NCBI GenBank assembly: GCA_945881865.1
Contig: CAMCVK010000018.1
Coordinates: 1 to 47,174, forward strand
Reading direction: 5' to 3'
Source of the DNA: Fimbriimonas ginsengisoli Gsoil 348
GTDB taxonomy: Bacteria > Armatimonadota > Fimbriimonadia > Fimbriimonadales > Fimbriimonadaceae
Length of the DNA: 47,174 nucleotides
Positions 34,870 to 43,374 of this stretch are shown here, piece after piece (positions within the stretch are counted from its first letter, which is position 1; each line of letters begins with the position of its first letter). A model generated the notes under the pieces. The model saw nothing but the letters and a program-made list of their open reading frames with translations, did no database searches and was not told the DNA's origin. A program made the translations under genes and the position numbers.

Positions 34870-36092
34870 GGGGTAACGAGTTTCCAGATAGCTGCTTGCA
34901 TGTCAGAAACCTGGATCACAATGTCCAGCTCGAGTGGCAGTGGGACGAACGTGTGATCGAGGCTAGGACACTTGCTGTAGCCAGCATTCACGATCAGCTT
35001 GACGTCGTTAGCAACTGAGACGAGGTCGAAGGAGTAGGTGACGGTTGCGGACTGGCCATTCAAGGATTCGTATGGCTTCTGTCGAAAAACTCGTTCGACA
35101 GGGTAGAGCTGATTTCCAACTTGGATCGACCTCGCGCGAGGAAGGTCTTCGGCAACGAATTTTCCAGCCAGAACTTCAGCGGCAATTTCCTGCAGGCCGG
35201 GGAATTTCTCGGCACCTTCCTCGTTGCTCAGCCGCGCCAACTGACTTGCCACTGGTTCACTTAGCGCGACTTGCGGCTTCGGCCCCGCGTTACCCGATGC
35301 CACCCGAGACGCGCCGGCACAGAGCATCAGCAAGAGGCTAAGGGGCAGAAAGGGCGGCCAGCTCTTTCGCTTCGGCTGCTCTTGCGGCGTAGAAGCGGAT
35401 CGCGTCACGGCAGAGCTCGTCCGCGTTGGCTGCAAAGCCTTCGGAGACGAGTCTTCGAACCAAAATGGCGATGCGAGGCTGGAGTACGACGGTGATGCTT
35501 TCGAATTCCTGATCGGGCATTGCGTTCCAAGTTGTCTGAGCCACAAATTTGGTGCCAACTCGGTGGCTCCAAGACTCGACGGAGTTCCAGTGTAGCACCA
35601 TTGGGCATCGATGCTGAAGAGTTGTACCGGGTTTACGGGACGGTCAGTCCAGTCGTGCTGTTCGACCTGGCCCCAGTTGTAGCCGTATGCCGAGAGCTTA
35701 TTGGCTCCGAAAAAGCCGTCTCGAACGTCGTGGTAGCCGGCTTCGTTTCCCTCGTTCGAGTAGGTGAGCTCGATCGACTTGAAGTACGGGAACAGGGGCA
35801 TCCACGATTCGTTGGAACAGCCTCGGGCGACCTTGTTCGCACTGTCGGACTGTGTCGGGGTGTTAGTGCCGAAGATCGACGGGGTTACGTCGTCGTTGTC
35901 ACCAATGTAGATCTGCAGGCTCGTGCCGATCTGCTTAACGTTGGCAAGCGACGTGGCATTCTTTGCGGGAAACTTTGCCTGCTCCTTGGCGGCAAGCTTA
36001 GCCTGGGCAAAAACGGGGAACAGGATGGCGGCCAAAATGGCGATGATGGCGATAACCACCAGCAACTCAATTAGGGTAGAGGCTTTCTTCAT
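34866..36092 (-). CDS. Composite ORF: prepilin-type N-terminus joined to an unrelated C-terminal part
   Basis: An unbroken 408-codon frame that seems to join parts of separate genes. Residues 1-170 are prepilin-like: MKKA precedes STLIELLVVIAIIAILAAILFP with the conserved Glu at +5, though +1 is Ser instead of the usual Phe; then VKQIGTSLQIYIGDNDD, as in type II/IV pseudopilins. Around residues 190-250 the frame reads as low-complexity Ser/Pro/Lys while another frame encodes a ribbon-helix-helix-like protein (35338-35520). After about 250 comes LPLSLLLMLCAGASRVASG, like an internal signal peptide, and a soluble domain. Either the prepilin lost its stop by a small deletion, or a third gene starts near TTG 35333. 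Confidence 0.5.
   Translation of the reverse strand: MKKASTLIELLVVIAIIAILAAILFPVFAQAKLAAKEQAKFPAKNATSLANVKQIGTSLQIYIGDNDDVTPSIFGTNTPTQSDSANKVARGCSNESWMPLFPYFKSIELTYSNEGNEAGYHDVRDGFFGANKLSAYGYNWGQVEQHDWTDRPVNPVQLFSIDAQWCYTGTPSSLGATELAPNLWLRQLGTQCPIRNSKASPSYSSLASPFWFEDSSPKALQPTRTSSAVTRSASTPQEQPKRKSWPPFLPLSLLLMLCAGASRVASGNAGPKPQVALSEPVASQLARLSNEEGAEKFPGLQEIAAEVLAGKFVAEDLPRARSIQVGNQLYPVERVFRQKPYESLNGQSATVTYSFDLVSVANDVKLIVNAGYSKCPSLDHTFVPLPLELDIVIQVSDMQAAIWKLVTP
35338..35520 (-). CDS. Candidate ribbon-helix-helix DNA-binding protein overlapping the composite prepilin ORF
   Basis: A 60-residue frame starting at ATG 35520 with GGA about 5 bases upstream. The layout is a short strand (ESITVVL) followed by helices (PRIAILVRRLVSEGF and NADELCRDAIRFYAARAAE), the pattern of CopG/MetJ-type ribbon-helix-helix regulators and many antitoxins. 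It overlaps the 34866-36092 frame in a different phase. Its stop (35338-35340) lies 4 bases before TTG 35333, from which a signal-bearing product could start. The coding look of this frame is better than that of the overlapping frame here. It could be a real regulator or a chance frame. Confidence 0.4.
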   Translation of the reverse strand: MPDQEFESITVVLQPRIAILVRRLVSEGFAANADELCRDAIRFYAARAAEAKELAALSAP

Positions 36093-36384
36093 TGGAATTC
36101 GAACTCCGATGAAAACGTTACGCGAGCCGTGTTAAGAAGAGGTTAACGCCCGATTACTAATACTTAGAAAAGACGTTATAGCTTTATACAAATAAATAAA
36201 TTCAGATAGTTGGAGCAAATTTTTGCACAAAGATTCCCCTCAACTCTAACTTAACAATTTTTTGCGCTTTACTTTAGAGGACGCCTATTCCTCTGATGAA
36301 GTTCATCGAAGCCACAACTAAAAATCCCAACGACCTCGGTGGAGAGAATTCCGAAACCCCGAACTTCGTCAACGTTCGATAGGT
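36093..36384. other. A+T-rich intergenic region between prepilin ORF and histidine kinase
   Basis: About 290 bases with no supported gene, clearly richer in A and T than its neighbours between about 36140 and 36270. On the minus strand TATAAA, TATAAC and TATTAG boxes and a GTTAA/TTAAC inverted pair lie upstream of the prepilin start, so it probably holds that gene's promoter. On the plus strand a 28-codon frame at 36296-36382 exists but lacks a ribosome site. No terminator with a T-run is seen at the kinase end. Confidence 0.4.
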
Positions 36385-38004
36385 TCACTCCCCCGTGGCG
36401 CGGGGGAACTTGACTTCGGTGACGGTCCAGGCGAGGACCTCGCTCATTTTGAAGCGGCCGCCGAGGCCGCGCGCGAGGTTCTCCACGATCTTCAGGCCGA
36501 GATGGCTAGCCCGGGTCGGATCAAATCCCTCCGGAAGCGGGTCGCCGTTGTTGGACACCCAAATCGAGATCTCCCCGTCGGTGTCTTCCACGTTGACATG
36601 GATTTCTCCCGAAGGTGTCTTGGCAAAACCGTGCTCGATGGCGTTCGCCACAAGTTCATTAAGAAGCAATGCCACCTGCGTCGCCTGCGTCATGTTTAGA
36701 CGGACATCCGAACCCCGAACCTCAAACTTGATCTTCCGGTCCGGCATCACGAACGACGTCTGCTGGTGATGGACAAGGTTCTCGGCGATGCTCCGAATCC
36801 CGACATGATCGAGATCTTCCCGAGAGAGCAAATCGTGCACCGTGGAGATGGCTAAGATTCGGTTGAGGCAGTCGTTCAGGGCCTCTTCCAACGTCTTAAA
36901 CTGGCTATGCCGAAGCTGCAACCGAAGGAGTGACGCCACCTGCTGCAGGTTGTTCTTCACGCGGTGATGCATTTCCTGCATGAGCGTGTTCCGAACCTGA
37001 AGCTTCGCATGCTCGATGCTGACCGCCGCCTGCTTGGCCAACGTTTCCAGCGCCTTGATCTCGTCGGCAGGAAACTCCCGGACCTCGGTCGTATAGCAGC
37101 TTAGTACCCCGACCGGACGGTCCTGCAAAGTAAGGGGAATGCAGATCATCGACCGCAGACCCTGCTCGACGGCGAGGTCGTGGCCGATGTATTCGTCGTC
37201 GAACTGTACGTCGCGCACGAAAACTGGCCGGTTTTCGGCAATCGCGCGGCCGGCGATGGACTCGCCTAGCTTGATCGCTCGCTTCTTTTGGTAGGCCTTG
37301 GCCTCGGCCTGGGTTGCCCGCAAGACGAGCTCGCTACGACTTTCATCGAGCAATCGAACCGTGCAGACGCGGTAGTTAAACTGCTGCGCGGTCAGATTCA
37401 CCAACAGCTGGAGAATTTCCTCCAGATACGGGCTCTTTGCGATGGTTTTCGAAACCTCGCTCAGCGCGCCCAACCGGTTAAGTCGCGTGCCCGCCTGATG
37501 TGCGTTCGTGAAGCCTTGGAAGACGCGCGCCGTGATCGCGGCCAAACCCATGAGCTGCTCGCGCGTCGCGTCGTCGAACTTCCACAGCGAGTTCCGCCGA
37601 ACCAAAAGGACGCCCAGGGGACCGCTCGGCCCGTTGATCAATGGCAACACGGCAAGGGCTTCGAACTGGTGCCCGTTCGTGTTGGGATAGCGCGCGTAGC
37701 GCGGATCCTCTTGCGCGTTTTCCCCGAGGAAAATGGCCTCACCGGTCGTGTAGGCCTCGCCGCTGAGCCCAACGCACTTCCCAAGCTTCACCCGGTACAC
37801 CATCTCCGGAAACGCCGTACTCGCGCGGAGCACCAAACCCTCGCCATTCTCACGCAACAAGATGTCGCATGAGTCGGCTTCGGTGATCTCGGTCCAGCGG
37901 AGTACGAGGTCGTGAAGAAGGCTATCTTGTGAGACGGCCTCCTTTTGGCATTCCACGAGCCGCAGAACGGCTTCGTAGGGCGAAGTGGGGAAGCTGGTTG
38001 GCAT
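36385..38004 (-). CDS. Soluble sensor histidine kinase, GAF-GAF-HisKA_2
   Basis: A 539-residue cytoplasmic kinase without membrane helices. Two GAF domains (about 25-165 and 185-335) could sense a small ligand or the redox state. The phosphoacceptor region has MHHRVKNNLQQVASLLRLQ (His about residue 345), typical of the HisKA_2/HWE-related group. An ATPase domain follows with LLLNELVANAIEHGF (N-box) and LGLKIVENLARGLGG (G-box). No response regulator is encoded nearby, so the partner is unknown. A frame shift or truncation is not evident. It is transcribed away from the M16 protease gene but on the same strand, 9 bases after it. Confidence 0.9.
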   Translation of the reverse strand: MPTSFPTSPYEAVLRLVECQKEAVSQDSLLHDLVLRWTEITEADSCDILLRENGEGLVLRASTAFPEMVYRVKLGKCVGLSGEAYTTGEAIFLGENAQEDPRYARYPNTNGHQFEALAVLPLINGPSGPLGVLLVRRNSLWKFDDATREQLMGLAAITARVFQGFTNAHQAGTRLNRLGALSEVSKTIAKSPYLEEILQLLVNLTAQQFNYRVCTVRLLDESRSELVLRATQAEAKAYQKKRAIKLGESIAGRAIAENRPVFVRDVQFDDEYIGHDLAVEQGLRSMICIPLTLQDRPVGVLSCYTTEVREFPADEIKALETLAKQAAVSIEHAKLQVRNTLMQEMHHRVKNNLQQVASLLRLQLRHSQFKTLEEALNDCLNRILAISTVHDLLSREDLDHVGIRSIAENLVHHQQTSFVMPDRKIKFEVRGSDVRLNMTQATQVALLLNELVANAIEHGFAKTPSGEIHVNVEDTDGEISIWVSNNGDPLPEGFDPTRASHLGLKIVENLARGLGGRFKMSEVLAWTVTEVKFPRATGE

Positions 38005-38013
38005 GTGGCGTGA

Positions 38014-39237
38014 CTAAAAAGGTCCGATCGCAGTGGTACTTATCAATCGCTCATCCAGGATGCGATTGGCAAGGTTGCGAACGTCCTCGTTCGTCACGGC
38101 TTCGATTTTCGCAAGTGACTCTTCAAGCGGGATCTCCCGCTGATGATTCAACTCATTTCGTCCATTTCGAGTCATCCGAGAGCTCATGCTCTCGAGAGAC
38201 AGCACAAAATGGCCGGCAATCTGTCGCTTTGTCTTGGCGAGTTCTTCCTCGCCCAAGCCGCTAACCATCATCTTATCAAATTCTGCGCGAACAAGTTGCT
38301 GGACTTCTTCCCAATTCGTCGGGCTCGTACCGCCATAGACGGTAAATGCTCCCCCGGCGGCATAGTTCAGGGAGTAGCTGCCGACCGAATAGGCCAAGCC
38401 GCGCTTCTCTCGAATTTCTTGGAAGAGTCGACTGGACATGCTTCCACCCAGCGAGGCATCAAGAACCGCCATCGGGTAGAGGTCCTGGTCGTAGATCGAA
38501 ACGCCGTCGGTGCCGATGCAGAAATGCACCTGCTCGACGTCCTTCGCGATTTCGTTCTTCGCCTGGGTTCCGTGCGGGCGATCCACGCTGGGGTTTTCCG
38601 CGCCCGGCGCGATGTCGGACAGCCACTTCTCGGCTTGAATCACGATCTGCTCGACGTCCACGTTTCCGGCCACCGAGAGCAACACGTTTCCGCCGGTGTA
38701 TTGGCGATCCATGTAGGCTCGAATATCGCTTTGGGTGAACGATGCGACCGACTCTCGGGTGCCGATGATCGGCTTGCCGAGTGGGTGCTTGCCCCAGCGG
38801 TGCTCAAGGTGAAGCTCATGCACGTGGTCGCCCGGCTCATCCTCGCCGCGCTTGATCTCCTCGATGACAACCTGGGCTTCACGCTTCAGTTCGTCAGGCT
38901 CGATTTGGCTGTTGCGCATCATGTCCGAAAGCACTTCGATGCCATTGTCCACGTGATCACTTAGCGCGCGGCAGTAATAGCAGGTGACTTCCTTGTCCGT
39001 GAAGGCGTTCAGCGAGCCGCCGCGGCCCTCGACTTCCTCGGCAATCTGTTTTGCGGTTCGGGTGGGCGTGCCCTTAAACAGCATGTGCTCGATGAGGTGG
39101 GTAATGCCGCCCTCGCTTTCATGCTCGTGGCGGCTGCCGGTTTTGCACCACAGGCCAATGGCGGCGGATCGGACGTAGGGAATGGGTTCAACGACGATGC
39201 GAACGCCGTTAGAGAGGGTGACACGATGAATCGACAT
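38014..39237 (-). CDS. M16 family zinc metalloprotease
   Basis: A 407-residue peptidase of the insulinase/processing-protease type. The inverted zinc motif HLIEH is at residues 47-51 (H47, E50, H51). The third ligand should be a glutamate in the helix AQVVIEEIKRGEDEP. The C-terminal M16 domain has the RGLAYSVGSYSLNYAAGGAF segment. It resembles bacterial PqqL/YmxG-type single-chain members that act as dimers. No signal peptide is visible, so it should be cytoplasmic. It is co-directional with the FAH-family gene (2-base gap). Confidence 0.92.
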   Translation of the reverse strand: MSIHRVTLSNGVRIVVEPIPYVRSAAIGLWCKTGSRHEHESEGGITHLIEHMLFKGTPTRTAKQIAEEVEGRGGSLNAFTDKEVTCYYCRALSDHVDNGIEVLSDMMRNSQIEPDELKREAQVVIEEIKRGEDEPGDHVHELHLEHRWGKHPLGKPIIGTRESVASFTQSDIRAYMDRQYTGGNVLLSVAGNVDVEQIVIQAEKWLSDIAPGAENPSVDRPHGTQAKNEIAKDVEQVHFCIGTDGVSIYDQDLYPMAVLDASLGGSMSSRLFQEIREKRGLAYSVGSYSLNYAAGGAFTVYGGTSPTNWEEVQQLVRAEFDKMMVSGLGEEELAKTKRQIAGHFVLSLESMSSRMTRNGRNELNHQREIPLEESLAKIEAVTNEDVRNLANRILDERLISTTAIGPF

Positions 39238-39239
39238 AA

Positions 39240-40034
39240 CTAATGGGAGATTTTGATGGACAGGGTGCCGAGGGCTTCGACGCTGAGCTGGATTTCGTCG
39301 CCTTCGGCAACAAAGATGGGGTCGGTAGATTGAGTGACGGGGCCAATCGCAAAGAGATCGGTTTCGCGAATCGGGCAGCTCTGGCTGGCCGAGGAAACCG
39401 CCTGTGCGAAGGTCAGGGGGATGTCACCGGTGTTTCCGCGGCCACGCTCGACGCCGTTCACACGAAGGACCGCTTCGAGGCCGAAGTGGCGGCCAAATTC
39501 TTCGGTGAGAGTGAAGTCTTCGAGCTCTTCTGGGGTGGTCAGCACCGGACCAAGCGCCGTCGCGATGTCATAGGATCGGCCGAAACCGCGACCGGTCTGG
39601 CGGTCTTGCGCCTCTTCGGACGGCCCAACTAAGGCAAGCATCAGCGTAAAGCCAAGAATCGTCTCCTCGGCGAGAGGCACGGTCAGCGCGTGGCCGTCCG
39701 AAACGGTGATGGCCGCAACGAACCCGCGGACCGTGAGGTGGGCGGCAAACGGCGGCAAGAACACCATGTGGCTCGGCCCGATGAGAGCATTTGGATTGCC
39801 GTAGAAGAAAACCGGGTCCTCGGCTTCGAACGCAGAGAGGTTTTCCGGCTGATAATCCCGGTGGAAGAACCGGACGCTGGGAACGTGGGCCAGAGGGATT
39901 AGAGGCTTCACGTCGATGGCTTCGTGAATCGCCACGCCTTCGCCATTTTCGGTTTCATAGATTCTTCCGCCCTGGACGATGCCAGAGCGGGCACGCCCCG
40001 GTTCCGACCTCAGCTCAAAACGCAACAACTTCAT
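39240..40034 (-). CDS. Fumarylacetoacetate hydrolase-family protein with altered metal site
   Basis: A 264-residue protein with the FAH-family fold. QTGRGFGRSYDIATALGPVLTTPEEL (about 146-170) matches the family's Q-x-K-S-x-D...GP-x-hh-T region, and NPNALIGPSHMVFLP matches the upstream pattern. The usual E-x-E metal-binding motif should stand near residues 97-107, but the sequence there reads PFAAHLTVRGFVAAI without either glutamate. Activity as a hydrolase, isomerase or decarboxylase is therefore doubtful, and the role may be non-catalytic or use different ligands. Starts at ATG 40034. Confidence 0.75.
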   Translation of the reverse strand: MKLLRFELRSEPGRARSGIVQGGRIYETENGEGVAIHEAIDVKPLIPLAHVPSVRFFHRDYQPENLSAFEAEDPVFFYGNPNALIGPSHMVFLPPFAAHLTVRGFVAAITVSDGHALTVPLAEETILGFTLMLALVGPSEEAQDRQTGRGFGRSYDIATALGPVLTTPEELEDFTLTEEFGRHFGLEAVLRVNGVERGRGNTGDIPLTFAQAVSSASQSCPIRETDLFAIGPVTQSTDPIFVAEGDEIQLSVEALGTLSIKISH

Positions 40035-40052
40035 GGGTCAAGCGTACCAATG

Positions 40053-40082
40053 TTGGCGGCTGAGCAGAAAGAGCGGTATACT
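40053..40082 (+). promoter_or_regulatory. Candidate promoter of the rpoZ operon
   Basis: TTGGCG (40053-40058) and TATACT (40077-40082) are 18 bases apart and sit 23 bases before the rpoZ ATG at 40106. The pair matches the sigma-70-type consensus at four and five of six positions. Confidence 0.6.
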
Positions 40083-40105
40083 GCCAGGTTCCGCCGGTTC
40101 CAAAT

Positions 40106-40597
40106 ATGCTTCCAAGTCCCGACATCCTAAACAATTTTCCGCTCGGCCGATTTGTCCTTTCGAACCTTGCCGCAAAGCGTGCGAAGCAACTCGGAGAAGG
40201 CGCGATTCCCCTGGTTCATATTGACTCACGTCATCCGTTGACCATTGCCTTGGCTGAGATCGCCGCCGGAAAGATCAAAGCGATTTTGCCCGATGGCGCG
40301 CCCATCATTGAAGATGGCTCCGAAGTCGCGGCCCTCATCAGCGAGTCGCCGGAACTTGGCATGTTGCTGCCCGCGCTCGACGAAGTTGAAGTCGCGCTCG
40401 TAACCGGTGACGAAATTCTTGCTGAGGACGAAGCCGAAGAGATCCTCGAATCGGATGATCTCCGAAGCCTTTCGGACCTCGTCGGCGAAGATGAAGAAGC
40501 CGAAGTCGGCGCCGCGTCGGACGACGACACCCTCTCGCTGGACGATCTTGCAGAGCAAGAAACCGGCGGCACCGAGGAAGGCGAAGAAGAGGTCTAA
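40106..40597 (+). CDS. rpoZ: RNA polymerase omega subunit with acidic C-terminal extension
   Basis: A 163-residue protein. Residues about 8-60 match omega: [28 protein letters not shown] and [18 protein letters not shown]. Omega helps assemble beta-prime into RNA polymerase. Beyond residue 62 is a non-standard tail of about 100 residues. From about 100 on it is extremely acidic (runs such as [14 protein letters not shown] and GTEEGEEEV) and probably disordered. Omega proteins are usually 60-110 residues. It leads an operon with dnaJ, prmA and rsmE. Confidence 0.85.
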   Translation: MLPSPDILNNFPLGRFVLSNLAAKRAKQLGEGAIPLVHIDSRHPLTIALAEIAAGKIKAILPDGAPIIEDGSEVAALISESPELGMLLPALDEVEVALVTGDEILAEDEAEEILESDDLRSLSDLVGEDEEAEVGAASDDDTLSLDDLAEQETGGTEEGEEEV

Positions 40598-40601
40598 GCC
40601 A

Positions 40602-41747
40602 ATGGCAGCACGAGATCCGTATCAGGTTCTCGGTGTCGCGCGCGACGCATCGGCCGACGAACTTAAGTCGGCCTACCGCAAGCTGGCGCGCAAATATCAC
40701 CCCGACGTTAACCCGAACGACGCCACCGCCGAAGAAAAGTTTAAGGAAATCGGCGCGGCTTATGCCGTTTTGTCGGATCCTGAGCGCAGAGAAAGGTTCG
40801 ATCGGTTCGGAACGACCGATGACCAAGCCGGTGGTGGTGGCGCAGGAGACTTCTTCGGTGGCGGCCAGGCCGGCGGGGCGGGTTTTGGCGACCTCTTCGA
40901 CATGTTCTTTGGGAACCAAACCCAAGGCGGCGGTGGACGACGGCGATCCGGCCGAGACGGCGAAGACGTCCGCGCGGACGTCGAGATCAACTACACCGAA
41001 GTGCTTTCGGGAACCAGCAAGACCGTCCGTGTAGACCGAATGGCGACGTGTACCGGCTGCAAGGGTTCGGGCGGCGAAGGCGGAAAGCCACCCCAAACCT
41101 GCGCTACATGTAAAGGTTCCGGCGCGGTTTCCAGAGTTCAGAACACGTTTATCGGCCAAGTGCGAACCCAAACCGTCTGCCCTACATGTAGCGGCGAAGG
41201 CGTCGTTATCTCCGACGCATGCAAGGTCTGCCGGGGCAAACGCGTCGTAAAGGACTCCAGCGAGGTGAAAGTTGATATCCCCGCCGGCGTTGAAGACGGC
41301 CAGATGATGCACATGCCTGGGCGCGGATCAGACGGAATCGGTGCGGGCCGGGCCGGCGACCTTTACGTTGTTATCAGCGTCGAGTCCGATGAGCGGTTCG
41401 AGCGTCGCGGACAAGAGCTATTCACGATCGCCGAAATCACGTTCGCCCAGGCGGCATTGGGCGACCACATCAAGATCGAAGGCATCGACGACGAATACCC
41501 GCTGGAAATTCCGGCGGGAACCCAGCCCGGCACGCCGATGAAAGTCAAGAACGCCGGCCTGCCGCCGCTGCACGGTGGCCGACGCGGCGATCTCCACGTT
41601 CAAATCGACGTCGAGATTCCGACCAAACTCACGGAGGCCGAAGCAAAGTTGATTCGAGAGCTGGCCGAGCTTCGCGGTGAAAAGGCCCCCCGCGGCGAAG
41701 AACGTGGCGGCGGCATTTTGGGCGGATTCTTCGGGAAGTTTAAATGA
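40602..41747 (+). CDS. dnaJ: Chaperone DnaJ (type I Hsp40)
   Basis: A 381-residue cytoplasmic co-chaperone that delivers substrates to DnaK and stimulates its ATPase. The J-domain has the HPD motif at [10 protein letters not shown] (about 31-40). A Gly/Phe-rich linker (about 78-110) follows. The zinc-finger domain has four motifs: [24 protein letters not shown] and CKVCRGKR (the last with Arg at the final place). A substrate-binding C-terminal part completes the class A layout. It starts 4 bases after rpoZ; its stop overlaps prmA (ATGA). No dnaK or grpE is in the window. Confidence 0.95.
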   Translation: MAARDPYQVLGVARDASADELKSAYRKLARKYHPDVNPNDATAEEKFKEIGAAYAVLSDPERRERFDRFGTTDDQAGGGGAGDFFGGGQAGGAGFGDLFDMFFGNQTQGGGGRRRSGRDGEDVRADVEINYTEVLSGTSKTVRVDRMATCTGCKGSGGEGGKPPQTCATCKGSGAVSRVQNTFIGQVRTQTVCPTCSGEGVVISDACKVCRGKRVVKDSSEVKVDIPAGVEDGQMMHMPGRGSDGIGAGRAGDLYVVISVESDERFERRGQELFTIAEITFAQAALGDHIKIEGIDDEYPLEIPAGTQPGTPMKVKNAGLPPLHGGRRGDLHVQIDVEIPTKLTEAEAKLIRELAELRGEKAPRGEERGGGILGGFFGKFK

Positions 41748-42682
41748 GCTGGATCGAAGTCCGGGCATCGATTCCGGAAGGAACCCAAGACACCGGTCCG
41801 ATCGTCGATGCTTTCCTTGATTTCGGAATCGAGAACACCGCCGAGGACGGCGAAACCATCTATGGCTGCCTGCCGAACGTGCCGAGTGCGCTCCAGATCG
41901 TCGGCCAATTGGTGGCCCGGCTAGAGGGAATGGGCCTGCAAAACGTCGTTCAGCGAGAATTCGAAGAAGAGAATTGGGAAGCGCTTTGGCGGATCCATTT
42001 CAAGCCGCGTGCAGTAGGTAATCGGTTCCTTGTCTGTCCGACCTGGGAGCTTGAGGAGCCGACCGACGGTCGAATCGTGATTGTCCTCGATCCCGGCCAG
42101 GCCTTCGGAACCGGCGACCACCCCACGACCCGGCTTTGCCTAGAGCTGATGGAGGAGATCGACCTCGCCGTCAAGCTGGTTGCCGACGTTGGCTGCGGAT
42201 CGGGCATTCTCGCCGTCGGCGCGGTTAAGCTCGGTGCCGCCAGGGTCGAGGCTCTGGATATCGACCCGATTGCGGTCGAAGTCGCCGAGATCAACGCCAA
42301 GTTGAACGGCGTTGAGTTTCCAGCATTTGTCGGCGAGGGCGTGCGCTCGCTCTACGTTTCCACAGAGGCCGAAACGCTTGCACGGGCAACAGAAACCTGG
42401 GAGCAAGACGAAACCCCGCTGGCCGACCGCTCGATTGAAACCCCGATTGAGCCCGAGATTTCGCCCCGGTACGACGTGGTCGTCTCTAACATCATCTCGC
42501 TGGTGCTGATTCGGATTGCGGCCGACGCCTACTCGGCGCTGTTGCCCGGCGGGGCGTGGATCGTCAGCGGCGTCATCCCCGACAATTGGCCGGACGTTTT
42601 GCGCCGTGCCGAAGAGGTTGGCTTCCGGCTTATCCAAGAGAAACGGGAAGACGGCTGGGTTGGCGCGCGGTTCCAAAAATGA
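41744..42682 (+). CDS. prmA: Ribosomal protein L11 methyltransferase
   Basis: A 312-residue SAM-dependent methyltransferase that trimethylates ribosomal protein L11. The N-terminal L11-binding segment ([11 protein letters not shown]) is followed by [15 protein letters not shown] (about 119-133) and the SAM loop [15 protein letters not shown] (about 148-162). The catalytic NPPY-like region reads VVSNIIS, where typical PrmA has ANI. About 40 residues (about 200-240, acidic and Thr-rich) are inserted just before that strand, longer than usual. ATGA overlaps join it to dnaJ and rsmE. Confidence 0.9.
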   Translation: MSWIEVRASIPEGTQDTGPIVDAFLDFGIENTAEDGETIYGCLPNVPSALQIVGQLVARLEGMGLQNVVQREFEEENWEALWRIHFKPRAVGNRFLVCPTWELEEPTDGRIVIVLDPGQAFGTGDHPTTRLCLELMEEIDLAVKLVADVGCGSGILAVGAVKLGAARVEALDIDPIAVEVAEINAKLNGVEFPAFVGEGVRSLYVSTEAETLARATETWEQDETPLADRSIETPIEPEISPRYDVVVSNIISLVLIRIAADAYSALLPGGAWIVSGVIPDNWPDVLRRAEEVGFRLIQEKREDGWVGARFQK

Positions 42683-43374
42683 ACGCGCTGCGGGGTTTGC
42701 CGCGTGTTTTCATTCCCGGAGCCAAGCCCGACGCCCGAATCGAGCTGCCTAAGGAAGAATCTCGGAAGTTTGAGAAAGTCCTTCGGCTTTCGAACGGTGA
42801 CCTCATCGCCGTCCTGCCAAACGACGGGACGGTGATCTGTGCCGAGTTTCACGGCGACCATGCGGTTCCGGTTTCGGTGGAGTCTCCGAACACGGAATCG
42901 CCGATTTACCTCACCATCGCCCAAGCTTTGCCTAAAGGCGACAAGCTGGAAGAGATCGTCCGGGCATGCACTGAACTCGGCGTGTCGGCGTTTATCTTTT
43001 TTGTCTCGGACCGCAGCGTGGTTCAGTGGTCACCCGAGAAGCGGGCCGACCGGATCCGTCGGCTGGAGACTATCGCGCATGAGGCGTGCGAGGTCAGCTT
43101 TCGCACCCGCCTGCCGGAGATGCAGTTCTTGCCATCCTTCGAAGCCGTTATCCGAGCGGAACCTGACCTTAGAGCACTCTCTGAGGTCGAGTCCGAAGCG
43201 GCCACCTTAGGCGCAAAGCGGGATCGAGAAACCCTCGCCGTCGGCCCGGAGGGCGGCTGGTCGCCGCGTGAGCTTGAGCTCATTGGCGACCGGGGCATTA
43301 CGCTCGGCCCGCGAGTGTTGCGGGTTGATCACGCTGCTCCGGCCGCTGCGGCGCTCCGATTGCTCAGCCTTTGA
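42679..43374 (+). CDS. rsmE: 16S rRNA m3U1498 methyltransferase RsmE
   Basis: A 231-residue SPOUT-family methyltransferase that modifies U1498 of 16S rRNA. The deep-knot signature GPEGGWSPRELELI is present. The C-terminal stretch LGPRVLRVDHAAPAAAAL corresponds to the usual LG-x-RILRTETA, but the RTETA part reads RVDHA. The ATG at 42679 overlaps the prmA stop (ATGA). Its last 11 bases overlap the 3' end of the convergent dsbD-like gene. Confidence 0.92.
   Translation: MNALRGLPRVFIPGAKPDARIELPKEESRKFEKVLRLSNGDLIAVLPNDGTVICAEFHGDHAVPVSVESPNTESPIYLTIAQALPKGDKLEEIVRACTELGVSAFIFFVSDRSVVQWSPEKRADRIRRLETIAHEACEVSFRTRLPEMQFLPSFEAVIRAEPDLRALSEVESEAATLGAKRDRETLAVGPEGGWSPRELELIGDRGITLGPRVLRVDHAAPAAAALRLLSL

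Noticed and set aside
36296-36382. 28-codon plus-strand frame ending FVNVR
   Set aside because: No ribosome site; similar ending to the 34869 protein is only five residues and may be chance.
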